Below are positions 46,801 to 57,800 of a stretch of 64,000 bases of DNA, one piece after another. The notes under the pieces were generated by a model, which had not been told where the DNA came from, did not search any database, and worked only from the letters and a program-made list of their open reading frames with translations. This stretch comes from Bolinopsis microptera. Lineage: Eukaryota; Ctenophora; Tentaculata; Lobata; Bolinopsidae. Position 1 is the first letter of the stretch. The number at the start of each line of letters is the position of its first letter. Both the position numbers and the translations under genes were made by a program. The stretch covers positions 14,837,837-14,901,836 of the forward strand of contig NC_087073.1 in assembly GCF_026151205.1 (NCBI RefSeq), in the 5' to 3' direction.

Positions 46801-46898
46801 ACACGGCAGTCAGGGAACTTCCAGACAGGATGCTTTTGAAACAGGTATAATTAGCGCTTTTGTAATTAGTTGTATGCAAGGGATGGGATGCTGATTGA
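43862..46898. other. Intergenic stretch, mostly without genes
   Basis: About 3 kb upstream of ASCC2. No long frame or splice-bounded exon is supported. A small GC-rich hairpin element is listed separately at 45925-46045. The part up to 43950 should contain the ASCC2 promoter. Confidence 0.45.
45925..46045. repeat. Small GC-rich stem-loop element with AT-rich inverted ends
   Basis: The outer ends are imperfect inverted copies (GTGATAATTATTTGTCATAC and GTGATACAAATAATTATTAC). Inside, GCCGCGCAC and GTGCGCGGC form a perfect nine-base stem with a four-base loop (GAAG) near 45960-45980. A second stem-like stretch includes GACCGTGGGGGTC. It resembles a short MITE; an ncRNA is possible but unsupported. 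Confidence 0.5.
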
Positions 46899-47538
46899 CT
46901 AAGCTGGTTCAATGCCCCAGCTATTTAGGGGGAGCCACTCAATTTCACGCCCAGGTGTTGTCAATTGCTGGGTTTCAAGTAAGAGCTTTTTGATACGGCT
47001 CTTGATAATTGAGATGGGGGAGGAAAGGTCGGAAAATTTACTAGAGCCAGGGACCATGACATTGTTTTCATTAGGAGTGCATTTGTCGAATATTTTATCA
47101 ACCAAACTGTTCCATATAGTCGTACCTTTGAAGACAAAATTGTGTTTAGAAATTTCAAGTTTGTGTCGGGGGACCCGCATAGTTTGGCTACATGCTCTGG
47201 AACTTGTTTGGAATAAACTTGTCAGAGAGATAGGTTGATGCATGTTTTAATACTTTCAACACTACTATATAACAAATAATTTGAGGTATGGCACGTGTTG
47301 AAAGTATGTCGTGGCAATAAGTTGAAAAGCGATACAGACACAAGCGATACACAGTTACTAGAGGAGTGTTCTATCCTTGATAGCCCTCTTCCCCTTCAAA
47401 CCAAAACTATCAAAGGGTATCTGACCCATAAGTCAGAACTCTTCCGGTGGGTTGTCTTTATTGTTTTCTGTTGGAGTCTCGACTGTCTTACAAGTTTACA
47501 ATCCTTACACAGCAACCCCTGACCTACTAAACTTAGCT

Positions 47539-48870
47539 ATGCCTGATTCTCCTAAATCATCTATAACTGATTTCTCTCCCCAGAACACAGAGGGTACAAG
47601 GACCTACATAGCTGCTCCCAACATCATACAAAATGATTGTTGTAACCACTGTCAGGAGGGAGTTAATCCTGACTACAGAGTTCAGTGTTATGACTGTAAA
47701 AACAATTTCCATGCGGTAGGCTGCACAGATGATTCCTATTGTGTTAGTGCCCCATCTAGCTTCACTTCCCATTTGGGACCAGCTGTTTCTAACACCAAGT
47801 CCTATGAGAAAAGATTTGGCAGATTCTTGTTCTTTTGTAACCATTGTATTACAGTTAAAGAGGAGATGACAGAGCAAAGCACAGGGGGAGCTGCTAATGT
47901 TTACGTTGACAGAAAGATTGAGGAGTTAAAGCAGAATTTTGCTGAAGAACTGTCCGGTGTAAAAGAGATGCTTAAGGAAATCTTGCCAAGTAAGCAAAAC
48001 AATGCTCTAGCAAAACCTCCAATGACTCCCTGCAACCCATGGGATGATTCTCAGAGGACTGAGAAACTTCGCAGCATGATTGTAATTAAGAATGATCAGA
48101 GTGGCAAACCAATTGATAAAAGTATGTTGGAAGAAAGCTGCATCAAGAATAAGATTAGTATTGTTAACACAATGAAGCTCAAATCTAATGATACTGCCGT
48201 TATTCTTAACTCTAGGTCTGAGGCAGAAACATTGCGTGAGAAGCTTAGCAAAGCTTCCCCCCAACATAGTACATCAACCGTAGCCACAAAGTTACCAAGA
48301 ATAACAGTTGTTGGTCTTGAGCGTGATTACTTGAAGGAGGAAATAAAGGAAATGATAGTTAGTCAAAACCATGGAATAGATCTGCTCATCAATGATCCAG
48401 GTACCAGTATAGAAGACAAGAAAATTGATGTAGTAGCTATAGTACCCCTAAAGAATGACCAGAACTCCTTCAAAGCCATTGTTCGTGTCAGTAATCTTGT
48501 ACGATCTGCAATTGCTAAACAAGGTGATAAGCTCTTTATTGGAACTCAGAGAGTTTGCAAAGTCTATGATAGCTTCTTTGTCCTCAGATGTTTTAACTGT
48601 CAATCATTTGGTCACCATAGCAAAAGTCACCAAGGTCATTGCAAAAGTGAACATGTCTGTGGCTTTTGTGCAGGAGCACATGAAACACGGACATGTGATC
48701 GCTCCGCTCCATTGTGTTGTTCAAACTGCAAGAAAGCTGGTAAGCATGGCAATGAGCTTCTACATGCAGCCTATGATCCTGTTTTGTGCCCCATATTCAA
48801 AGATTTGCAGGAGAAAGTTAAAAAGACCACCCCTTTTTACCAAAGCCACAACACGGACAGAAATCACTGA
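47539..48870 (+). CDS. Retrotransposon ORF1: PHD-like finger plus CCHC-type zinc knuckles
   Basis: The frame is open from 47452, but the first in-frame ATG is 47539, giving 443 residues. The N-terminal part has a PHD-like pattern (CCNHCQEG, YRVQCYDCKNNFHAVGC, then FFCNHC). A predicted helical middle part (RKIEELKQNFAEELSGVKEM) could form a coiled coil. The C-terminus holds zinc-knuckle-like repeats (VLRCFNCQSFGHHSKSH, HVCGFCAGAHETRTC, CCSNCKKAGKHG). Such proteins bind element RNA in the ribonucleoprotein. The stop at 48870 lies within the open part of ORF2, so the two frames overlap by up to about 50 bases. Confidence 0.85.
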   Translation: MPDSPKSSITDFSPQNTEGTRTYIAAPNIIQNDCCNHCQEGVNPDYRVQCYDCKNNFHAVGCTDDSYCVSAPSSFTSHLGPAVSNTKSYEKRFGRFLFFCNHCITVKEEMTEQSTGGAANVYVDRKIEELKQNFAEELSGVKEMLKEILPSKQNNALAKPPMTPCNPWDDSQRTEKLRSMIVIKNDQSGKPIDKSMLEESCIKNKISIVNTMKLKSNDTAVILNSRSEAETLREKLSKASPQHSTSTVATKLPRITVVGLERDYLKEEIKEMIVSQNHGIDLLINDPGTSIEDKKIDVVAIVPLKNDQNSFKAIVRVSNLVRSAIAKQGDKLFIGTQRVCKVYDSFFVLRCFNCQSFGHHSKSHQGHCKSEHVCGFCAGAHETRTCDRSAPLCCSNCKKAGKHGNELLHAAYDPVLCPIFKDLQEKVKKTTPFYQSHNTDRNH

Positions 48871-51743
48871 GCTGTCTGAAATTCTTCCTTTTCAATCCAT
48901 GGTCACTTGTTAACAAAGTAAACGATATTATGTGCAACTTATCAGACAAAAGCATTGATATTGCTGCATTCTGTGAAACTTGGCTAACAGATGTTAACTG
49001 CCCCACCACTGCAATTATTAAGTCTTACGGTTACAGAATCATACATAATTTCAGGAAAGACAAAAAAGGTGGTGGAACTGCTTTGTTGTTTAGGGGAGAA
49101 TACTCAATGTCTCAGTTCCAATGCTCTGCTACTTTCTCTACATTTGAGTACACAGCTGCATCAATCAAAACAGCAACAGGCACTAAGGTCATGTTTGTCT
49201 CTTTGTATCGACCTGGTTATCTCTCCTCTATCTTTCATCAGGAACTTGATTTACTTCTGTCAGCCATCACCATGAAGTGTGATTGTCTCGTCATTGCTGG
49301 GGACTTGAACATTCATTTTGAGAATAAGAATGACAAGCTTGTTAGGAAGACGCTTGACTTATTTCTGTCTTACGGATTTAATCATCATGTTAATGAACCA
49401 ACCCATGTTGCTGGTGGATCACTAGACCAAATCTTCTGCTTCTCTATCAAGAATCAGCTTCAATGCAAGGTTTTGGTTGATAGTGTGAATAGGCATGGAT
49501 CAGATCATTTTCCAGTCTATTGTGACTTCTCTTTGGAATTCGAAAAGAAATATTTTAAAGATATCACTTACAGAAATTTGAAGACTGTGGATGATGACCA
49601 ATTTACCAGTGATCTCTTCGATATAGTAAACTTGATTGATCTTGGGAAAATTGGAACTACTGATATGAGTGCATCTGTTGCCAACTTGAACGACTTGTGT
49701 GCTGAACTCCTAGATGAGCATGCTCCAATAGTCTCCAAGAAGGTATCTGTTATTGATTCTGCACCTTGGTTTGATAATGAATACAGGGACTACAGAAAGC
49801 TGAGAAGAAAAGCCGAGGCAAAAACTCGTAAACCAACAGCAACGCTTGAAGATAAAATCATGTTTAGAGACATCAGCTCAGAATGTTCTAAAATGGCTGA
49901 TCTGAAGAAGAAGGAGTACTTTAAGAATATGGTAGAAAACTCTAAAGGCAACCCAAGAACTTTGTGGCAGCTGGTCAATAGAAATTTAGACCGTAAACAA
50001 TCTAATCCTCTGCCAGATTACACAGATGATCTTCCAAAGCTAGCTGCAGACTTTAACGCCTACTTTACATCTAAGATTGATAACATTAGGAAAGATATGG
50101 ATCATGATCGGTTTACTCTTCCATCAGACTCTTCTGCTGAAGCTCCCGAATCCTACCACTGGTCTACCTTTGAACCTGCCACATTAGATGAGCTAAAGGA
50201 AATCATTGACGAGTTTGGTATCAAATGTTCACCTTCTGACATCTTACCTACTACACTGCTTAAAGAGAACATCAGCATTCTGCTACCATTACTTCTACAG
50301 ATTGTTAATGCATCCTTATCTCAAGGTTCAATGGACGGAGTCAAACTTGCCGATATTGTTCCCCTCCTGAAAAGTAACTCTCTTGATCCTAATGTCTTGA
50401 AAAACTTTCGCCCTGTCTCAAACCTCACTTTCCTTGGGAAGCTAATCGAGAGAGTGGTGTTAAAGCGCCTAAACGATCACTTAGATAAGCATAATCTCCA
50501 CTGCCCAGAACAGTCTGCATACAAGAAGACCTTCAGCACAGAAACATTATTGATCAGAATATGGAATGATCTTCTAGTTGCATCAGATGAAAAGAGTGCT
50601 ACAGTTGTCATGATGCTTGACCTATCGGCGGCGTTTGATACTGTAGACCATGATGTCTTACTGAACATTCTCATGAAGGAGATAGGACTAAGGGGCACTG
50701 TGTTAAAATGGTTTACTAGCTTTCTAAAAGGTCGTGCTCAGAGAATTCGACTTGGTTCTACTCTCTCTGAAGAAATAGTTATTAAGTTTGGTGTTCCTCA
50801 GGGCTCAGTTCTGGGACCTGTTCTGTTTAACCTTTATATCAGATCCATCTATAGATTTGTACAAGGAATGGACTTCACAATTTATGGGTATGCAGATGAC
50901 CACCAGATCTTAAAGAGATTTAAACCCATCAACCAGTACGAAACGTTACTCTCTAAGCTCAGGGGATGCTTTGCATCTATTAGAGCTTGGATGAAAAAAT
51001 ACTTTCTAGCAATGAATGACAGTAAAACACAGATAATCGTTTTTGGTCCTATGTCCGTCCTACGAGAGATCAATATAAAGGGAGTGAATTTTGGGAGTGA
51101 CACAACTATTCGATTTGTGAGCACAGTTAAGAATCTTGGGATACATATGGACTCTGGGCTTACTATGAGCAACCATGTTGTTGAGTTGAAGAAGAAATGT
51201 TTCCTAACACTACGCAACCTCACTAAGATACGGTTTCTGCTGACTACAAAACAGCTTAAGACAATTGTTAATAGCCTCGTTGTTTCTTGTTTGGACTACT
51301 GTAACGCCATGTTTTACGGCATCTCCAAGTACCTCATACATCAACTACAGCTTATTCAAAATGCCTGTGCAAAAGCAGTAACTGGAAAATATAAATTTGA
51401 TCACCTAGGCGACGATCTTGATAAATTGCACTGGCTTAATATACCTAAAAGAGTGATTTTTAAAATATGTCTCTTATCTTTTAAGGCTATTAATGGAATA
51501 GCGCCACTGTACCTTCAAGATATGTTTAAGTATGCTCACCATGGACACACTGTTAGGCTCATAGTCCCTTATCGTTCAACCAGGGGTTTTGGTGATCGTA
51601 GTTTTAGTGTGGTTGGTCCACGAGTTTTTAATGCACTACCAGACTCAGTTAAACAATGTTATTCTGTTGAGGCGTTTAAGTCCGCACTGAAGACTTATTT
51701 GTTTACTTTATCTGACACTGAGGTAGCAAAAATGTTTTATTAA
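48822..51743 (+). CDS. Retrotransposon ORF2: apurinic-type endonuclease and reverse transcriptase
   Basis: The frame opens after the TAA at 48819. The first ATG is 48930, but endonuclease homology begins earlier (FFLFNPWSLVNKVND, from about 48879), so translation probably starts upstream or by reinitiation after ORF1. Endonuclease landmarks are CETWL, GDLNIHF and SDHFPV. Reverse transcriptase landmarks are FRPVSNLTFLGKLIERVV, LDLSAAFDTVDHDVLL, GVPQGSVLGPVLFNLYI and the catalytic YADD. The C-terminal region has the L2/CR1-group pattern LDYCNAMFYGI, LHWLNIPKRVIFKICLLSFK and FGDRSFSVVGPRVFNALP. No internal stop or frameshift was found over about 970 codons, so the enzyme may be functional. Confidence 0.9.
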   Translation, partial: KDHPFLPKPQHGQKSLSCLKFFLFNPWSLVNKVNDIMCNLSDKSIDIAAFCETWLTDVNCPTTAIIKSYGYRIIHNFRKDKKGGGTALLFRGEYSMSQFQCSATFSTFEYTAASIKTATGTKVMFVSLYRPGYLSSIFHQELDLLLSAITMKCDCLVIAGDLNIHFENKNDKLVRKTLDLFLSYGFNHHVNEPTHVAGGSLDQIFCFSIKNQLQCKVLVDSVNRHGSDHFPVYCDFSLEFEKKYFKDITYRNLKTVDDDQFTSDLFDIVNLIDLGKIGTTDMSASVANLNDLCAELLDEHAPIVSKKVSVIDSAPWFDNEYRDYRKLRRKAEAKTRKPTATLEDKIMFRDISSECSKMADLKKKEYFKNMVENSKGNPRTLWQLVNRNLDRKQSNPLPDYTDDLPKLAADFNAYFTSKIDNIRKDMDHDRFTLPSDSSAEAPESYHWSTFEPATLDELKEIIDEFGIKCSPSDILPTTLLKENISILLPLLLQIVNASLSQGSMDGVKLADIVPLLKSNSLDPNVLKNFRPVSNLTFLGKLIERVVLKRLNDHLDKHNLHCPEQSAYKKTFSTETLLIRIWNDLLVASDEKSATVVMMLDLSAAFDTVDHDVLLNILMKEIGLRGTVLKWFTSFLKGRAQRIRLGSTLSEEIVIKFGVPQGSVLGPVLFNLYIRSIYRFVQGMDFTIYGYADDHQILKRFKPINQYETLLSKLRGCFASIRAWMKKYFLAMNDSKTQIIVFGPMSVLREINIKGVNFGSDTTIRFVSTVKNLGIHMDSGLTMSNHVVELKKKCFLTLRNLTKIRFLLTTKQLKTIVNSLVVSCLDYCNAMFYGISKYLIHQLQLIQNACAKAVTGKYKFDHLGDDLDKLHWLNIPKRVIFKICLLSFKAINGIAPLYLQDMFKYAHHGHTVRLIVPYRSTRGFGDRSFSVVGPRVFNALPDSVKQCYSVEAFKSALKTYLFTLSDTEVAKMFY

Positions 51744-54120
51744 TAATTTTAACCCTCTCTTTGACTTATCTAAATTATATTAGCTTTTTGGAAGTTTTAT
51801 GAACGAATTTATACATAGAACTTTATTTTGCTTTTGATATATAGTTTTAAAAGTATTTTTGTAAACTAGTTGTAGTGACACTGCTGAGTAAAAGTGTACG
51901 CTTAATAGTGGTGTTTTTAAATTTCAATTTTAATTAATTAATTAATGCAGTTTCAAGATTTCAAACAGTTCAGTGGATATATGTTGGGTGTACAGGTTGT
52001 GGATTGACATGATTTTCTCGGTATTGAATATTGGCTTAGTGTTTTCCAAAGCAAAGCTCCTTTTTGCGATGTGTTCACTGTATGGTCTTGCACGTGCACA
52101 TGTTTCATAATACTCTGCCCGGTCAAAGCTTGGTTTGCTTCCAAATAGAAGGCGTACACATCTTTTTTGGATGGAGAACAGTTTAGATAGTCTATAAGGT
52201 GTGACACCACCCCAGCTACTGATACAGTAGCTCATATGAGACTTGAATAAGGAGTCATACAGCTTATGGTACTCTGTTTCTGGAATAAACTTCATAATAC
52301 GTTTAATTATAGCTATACTTGTAGTTAGTTTACTTTTTATGTTATCTAGTTGGGGTTCCCAGGATAGTTCATGGTCTATGATAACACCAAGGAATCTCAC
52401 TTTATCTACTTGTGTAAGCGTGTTGCCTGATAACGTGAGTGAGTTCTCAGAGCCATATTCACGAGCACGTGCACAGGACGAGTACCAGCCAGGTCTGAAT
52501 AACATGTAGACCGATTTGCTTTGGTTAATGTGCAGCAAGTTAGATTCCATATAGTCATTTACAGATTCAAGTACTTTATTAGCATTCAAATAGGCTTCTT
52601 GTTCAGTTTTTCCAGCAACAAATATGTTCGTGTCATCTGCAAACAGTATGAAGTGTCCAAGTTTGCTAGAGTTGGTAATGTCATTAATGTAGAGTACAAG
52701 AAAAGGAGAGGGCCTAGAACTGATCCCTGTGGTACCCCATATTCAATTTTGCAGTGATCAGAGTGTGTATTTTGGAAATCAACATACTGCTGTCGGTTAC
52801 ACAAATAGCTTTCAATTAGGTCAAGACAGGGCCCTCTTATGCCATAGTGTTCAAGTTTGACAAGTAATTTTCTGTGGTCGATTGTGTCAAACGCTTTGCT
52901 TAAGTCAATGAATATGCCAATTACATGATTCTTACTTTCTAGGTTTTTAAGAATGTGGTCAATGGAGTAATTGATGGCATGTGCCGTTGAGTGGTTGGAT
53001 CTGAATCCAAACTGTTTATCGTATATGACCATATGTGAAGTAAAGAAGCTATATATACTCGGCAGTAAATTACTTTTTCAAATATCTTACCAAAGATAGG
53101 TAGAATGGATATAGGCCTGTAGTTATCAAACAGCTGTGGGTCTCCTTTCTTAAATACGGGGGTGACCTTACCTATTTTGAGAATATTTGGAAATAGACCC
53201 AGCTTCATGAATGAGTTTAGGAAACCAGCTAGGTGCTTAGAGATTGTAGTGCAACATTTCTTAAGAACAGCTATTGATATGTCACTAGCCTTGTCACCCT
53301 GGAAGGTTTTAACAATTTTTTCGATTTCCTCAGAATCACAGTGGTTTAAGAACATACTGTTGGTAACTCTTTTGTTAAAGTAGTTCTTATAATTAAGGGG
53401 CCTCTGGCAAGCTGTGTCACGACTTATTGGTTTGGAGGAGCAGAGCTTCGCATTAAGTTTACCTGCAATGGAAGAGAAGAACATGTTAAAGCCATTCGAT
53501 ATGACACGCTTGTCTTTTACTAAACTACCATCTATTTTGAACGAGGCCTTTATTCCAGTTTTTGTTTTTCCCCTCAGTTCATTGATCAGTGCCCATGTTT
53601 GCTTCATATTACCTGAGACTTTTGAGAATTTTCTGCAATAGTACAATTTCTTGGCAGATCTGATAATGTATTTTAACTGTCGACGGAATTTACTATAGGT
53701 TAAGTATAGATCAGAGTCTCCAAGAGGGTTGGGTTCCTTAATTGTACTCTTCCACTGCTTGTAAAGGTATTCTTTCTTTTTCACTGATGCAATGATCCCT
53801 GGTGTGATCCAAGGGTTTGCAATCATATTTCTTTTTGACTTTTTGAACGATTCAGATTCAATTAAAAAGTTTTCTTCGATCAAAAGTTTTATCTTATTTG
53901 CAAAAATTTCAAAGTTTTCTACGTTGTAGCACACCTGCCCACAAAAATTTGTTTGAATATCTTCTAAGAACTTGGTCATATTAGATTCACAGTAGTCGTA
54001 TTTTGGTTTACAAGGGTCAAGTTCTGGTTCTTCAGGCATGCTAAATATAAAATTTGATTGTTTGGGCTTTTGCTGTATTATGTCAAAAATTATTAAGGTG
54101 TTTATTATTTGGGTTCGTTT

Positions 54121-54833
54121 TCCATTTCATTGAAAGGGTTTACATGTCACTTTCTTGATAAACCAATTCCTCTATATTGCCGAACCCAGTGTTGTTCGGT
54201 CTATAAGTACGTTTTTACCCGAATTACTTTGAATGAAAATGCATTTTTCTAGTGAAACCTTACTTAAACAAACCGATAAATATACTGCTCACCTATCGTT
54301 CTGGGGAAACCGTGATCAAGGGTTAAATGTGGAGGGGCCCTTCGAAAAGATCAGGATACCCCTTCAGTACATCTACATTCTACATTGTGGTGTACTGTAA
54401 ACATATTTTAACTACTTTTATCAGCGTTACATTTTTAATCAGAGATAAATTTTCAAACGTCATTAAATTTTTAATCGGCTGGATGAAGAATGCTATTAGC
54501 TTCGTTTCTGTGACTCCCAGTGGCTGAATGTTTTAATTGTCTAGGAATCAAATTTGTTCACCCTAATTTGGTTAATTTTAGTTTTAAACATGCTACCTAT
54601 ATCTTAACCTTTATCTTTAAAAATGAGATCTTGCAATTCAAGGCACACTAAGCTCTTCAAGGAACAAAAACCGTAGATGAACTCATTCTTGTGGTATACA
54701 AAGTATCCTACTTAATTTGAGGATAATTTCTTTAACAGCCTTTGTGATGACATGAGTTCTAAGTACTAAGTTACTAAAGTAAACTAATTTCAATTTTTAT
54801 ATAGGTTACATTTCCTGGCTGAATCACTTCAGT
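54121..54833. other. Spacer between the transposon cluster and the sorting nexin gene
   Basis: AT-rich, with no gene seen. A possible acceptor (ATATAG before GTTACATTTCC) lies at about 54805, so an upstream non-coding exon of the sorting nexin gene is possible. Confidence 0.4.
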
Positions 54834-57800
54834 ATGGATGCCATTACAGCATCTCTGGAAGTTGAACCTCCCTCCTTTCAAGAGATTGATATATCATCAA
54901 CCATTGGATGCAATGATCCATTCTCTGCTAATGTTCCAGTATCTGATGACGTATCAGCTTTACAGAAAGTAGAATTGTCATCCAGTGAAACTGAGGAATC
55001 ACCATCCTTAAATGATGTTGAACTTCTAACTAATCATGATTTCAAAGCAAATTCGTTGGTCGATGATGAAGTGGAAGTTTCTGATAAAATTCCAATACCA
55101 GCTTCACAGAGCATTGAAGTGACATCATCACATGAAGTTGAAGAACCTACCACTATTGAATCTGTTGTATTACTACCTTCTGACAAGGTTAAAGAACCTG
55201 CTACTAATGAATCTATCGAATTTCCCTCATCTCATGAGGTTGAGGAAGTGGTTACTAATGAATCAGTTGAGATATCATTAACTCACGAAGTTGATGAACC
55301 AGTTTCAATGAAAGATTTATGTGAAGGACTGGTTACTAATGAATCAGTTGAGATATCATTAACTCACGAAGTTGATGAACCAGTTTCAATGAAAGATGAA
55401 GGTGAAGGACTGGTTACTAATGAATCAGTTGAGATATCATTAACTCACGAAGTTGATGAACCAGTTTCAATGAAAGATGAAGGTGAAGGAATGGTCACAA
55501 ATGAATCAGTTGAATTGCCTTCTTCTCATGAATTTGGCAAGGTGGCCACTAAAGAATCTGAAGAGCTTCCATCTTCTCATGAGGTCGGAGGATCTACTGT
55601 ACTCTCAGAACCTGTAGAAGTACCACCTTCTCGTGATGTAGCTTCAGCTTCTGATGATTCACTAGATGAGAATTCATCGTCATTACATCCTGTAGCTATT
55701 TTGCGATCAGAATCAATCAAGGAGAACCCATTTAATCGAATGTCTGAATCTAAAAGTGACGAAAAAGACGCAGCAAGTGATGACAAAGATCAAGTATCAG
55801 AAGAAGTTCCAAAAATTGAGGATGTTGAGGTAACCAAGCCCAAAGAAAAGACTAAAGAACCAAAATCTCCAATGGTGGTTTCTGTAGGAACGATTGAAGT
55901 TAATGGATCAAATCAGTATGAAGATATAAACATTATGTCCAAAGGTAGTAGTTCTAAGAAGGTAAAACCCAAAAAACCTGTAGAAGAAGAGAATGAGGAA
56001 AACAAAGACTACGAGAGTCTGAGAGACCTCAGATTTTCATCTATCAGCATCTATGATAAACCTCACTTTGAAGAAGACATCATCATAATAGTCGATGATG
56101 CTCAAAAACATGCGGCAGAGTCATTTGTATCTTACAAAGTTGTAACCAAAACCACCAGGGAAAGCTTTTTGCAGCATGAATTTCATGTAAGAAGACGCTA
56201 CCAAGACTTCTTTTGGCTATCTAACATTCTGATTCAACAATATTCTTCAAACATTATTCCGCCTCTGCCACAAAAGAAAATGTTCAACAAATACGACCCA
56301 AGCTTTTTACGTCTGAGACAATTAGCTTTAAACAAGTTCCTTTGCAGGATTGCAGAGCATCCAATTCTTTCTGCAAGTGAGCATTTCTTTACTTTCCTGT
56401 CTGCAAAACAAGTTGAACTAATAGAGCAAAAGAAAACAACAGCACTGAAAAAGTTTTCAATACCCCAGTTGCCAATAACTAATCCTGAAAGCCCATTTAC
56501 GCCAACATCTGAGTACATTGAAGAGTTTGGAAAGATACTGTCTACGTTATCAACACAATCAACTAAGCTGGATAAGGAACAGAGTGAGCTGGAAGATGCT
56601 CTCAATATTTTATCTCCTAGTCTTGCTCTTTGGGCAAATTCAGAGGTTTGTTAAATAATATTATGTAAATTTCTTTTATGTGATAATTTTTCCTGAAAAC
56701 TGTACATGTATTTAGGTACGGTATGTGATATTGTAGCATTTAAACATGATTTGCAATATCAAATTTTGAAAGTTATTTTGATTACAAAATAATACAGGGT
56801 GGGCCAAAAGTCAGTGGGCATACGTTGGCCTTAATAGCTCAGTCACTGAGTGCCCAATTGAAATAATTCTTTCTGGCATGACTTACTACCACCACTGGTT
56901 CAAGGAATTTGTCAAATCGAAAAATATTCGAGTTCATGTTTTTCAAATGAAGGTTCATTTTTGCATTTATTTGATAGTTTGGATCGTCGGATCGAGCCAA
57001 ATTTTATTGAATTGTGTTTGGCCATTCGAATAACGTTTGTCCTGAAAAAATTAGAACTGTAGCTTCTCAGATGACCGAGATATGAAGCATAACGAGTTTA
57101 TTCATTACGTGTGATCAGGTGATTGGTTTACCCAATCACGTGATTAGGTGACCCTGTTAACCAACCCGTTAAACATTATGGGAATTGTTAAGGGTGCCCA
57201 ATTAAGGTGTCGTGTCACGGTGTCACATAATCACCCAGTCAATTTTGTTAACGAGATACAGAAAATTCTTAATAAATTCGTCATTTCTAATCCGTTTTGC
57301 CTTATGTTTTCAGATCATATGCAAAATTTAATAATCTACCGTCTCTGAAAAATCAGGCGTTCAGCATGTTCAGAAAAAACAATATATTCGAATTTAAATT
57401 TTGACGACGGAATCCTCGAACCAGTAAGTACAGTATGCCATCTGCAAAGCAACAGCTCTCAAATATAAAACACGGCGGAGCTATTAAGGCCAACGTATGC
57501 CCACTGACTTTTGGCCCACCCTGTATATTTACTATTTAGCCATAATTTATCTATTGATACACTCTTTCACAATATGAAAGAACTGCAATTATTAAAGAGG
57601 ATAACTCGCATTTTGTACACTGTCAGGGTGATCTGGAGCCTATACTGTCAAAGTTGGGAGATATCGTTTCTCAAAATAGTGAAGAACTGGGAAAGCTAGT
57701 GACAATCAAAGAAGAGATATTTTCTGAAGGTATCAAGGAATATCAGCTGTACATCAATACTGTGAAAAATGTTTTGAAGACACGAGATCACATGCAGGTT

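Larger units (their letters stand above)
47243..51944 (+). mobile_element. Full-length-looking L2/CR1-type non-LTR retrotransposon, nested in the minus-strand element
   Basis: The element carries two intact frames (ORF1 47539-48870, ORF2 about 48822-51743). It is bounded by ATGCA at 47238-47242 and again at 51945-51949, a probable 5-bp target duplication; removing 47243-51949 restores continuity of the interrupted minus-strand frame. The 3' end terminates in short ATTA repeats, as many L2/CR1-group elements do in a simple repeat rather than poly(A). About 4.7 kb long. Both frames are open, so it may be recent. Confidence 0.8.
46899..54039 (-). pseudogene. Non-LTR retrotransposon (Jockey/CR1-like), 5'-truncated, frameshifted and split by a nested insertion
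   Basis: On the minus strand, 54039 down to about 51945 encodes the linker after the endonuclease and the reverse transcriptase. Landmarks are DNYRPISILPIFGKIFEKVI, FGFRSNHSTAHA, IDLSKAFDTIDH, GVPQGSVLGPLLF and the active-site FADDTN. The frame breaks near 53030 and near 52690, so it cannot make one protein. The C-terminal part resumes at 47243-46899 (TPISLTSLFQ-like start, then FKGTTIWNSL and a stop at 46901-46899), on the far side of the plus-strand element. The endonuclease domain is not visible beyond about 54120, indicating 5' truncation. The family assignment below the Jockey/CR1 group is uncertain. Confidence 0.8.
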
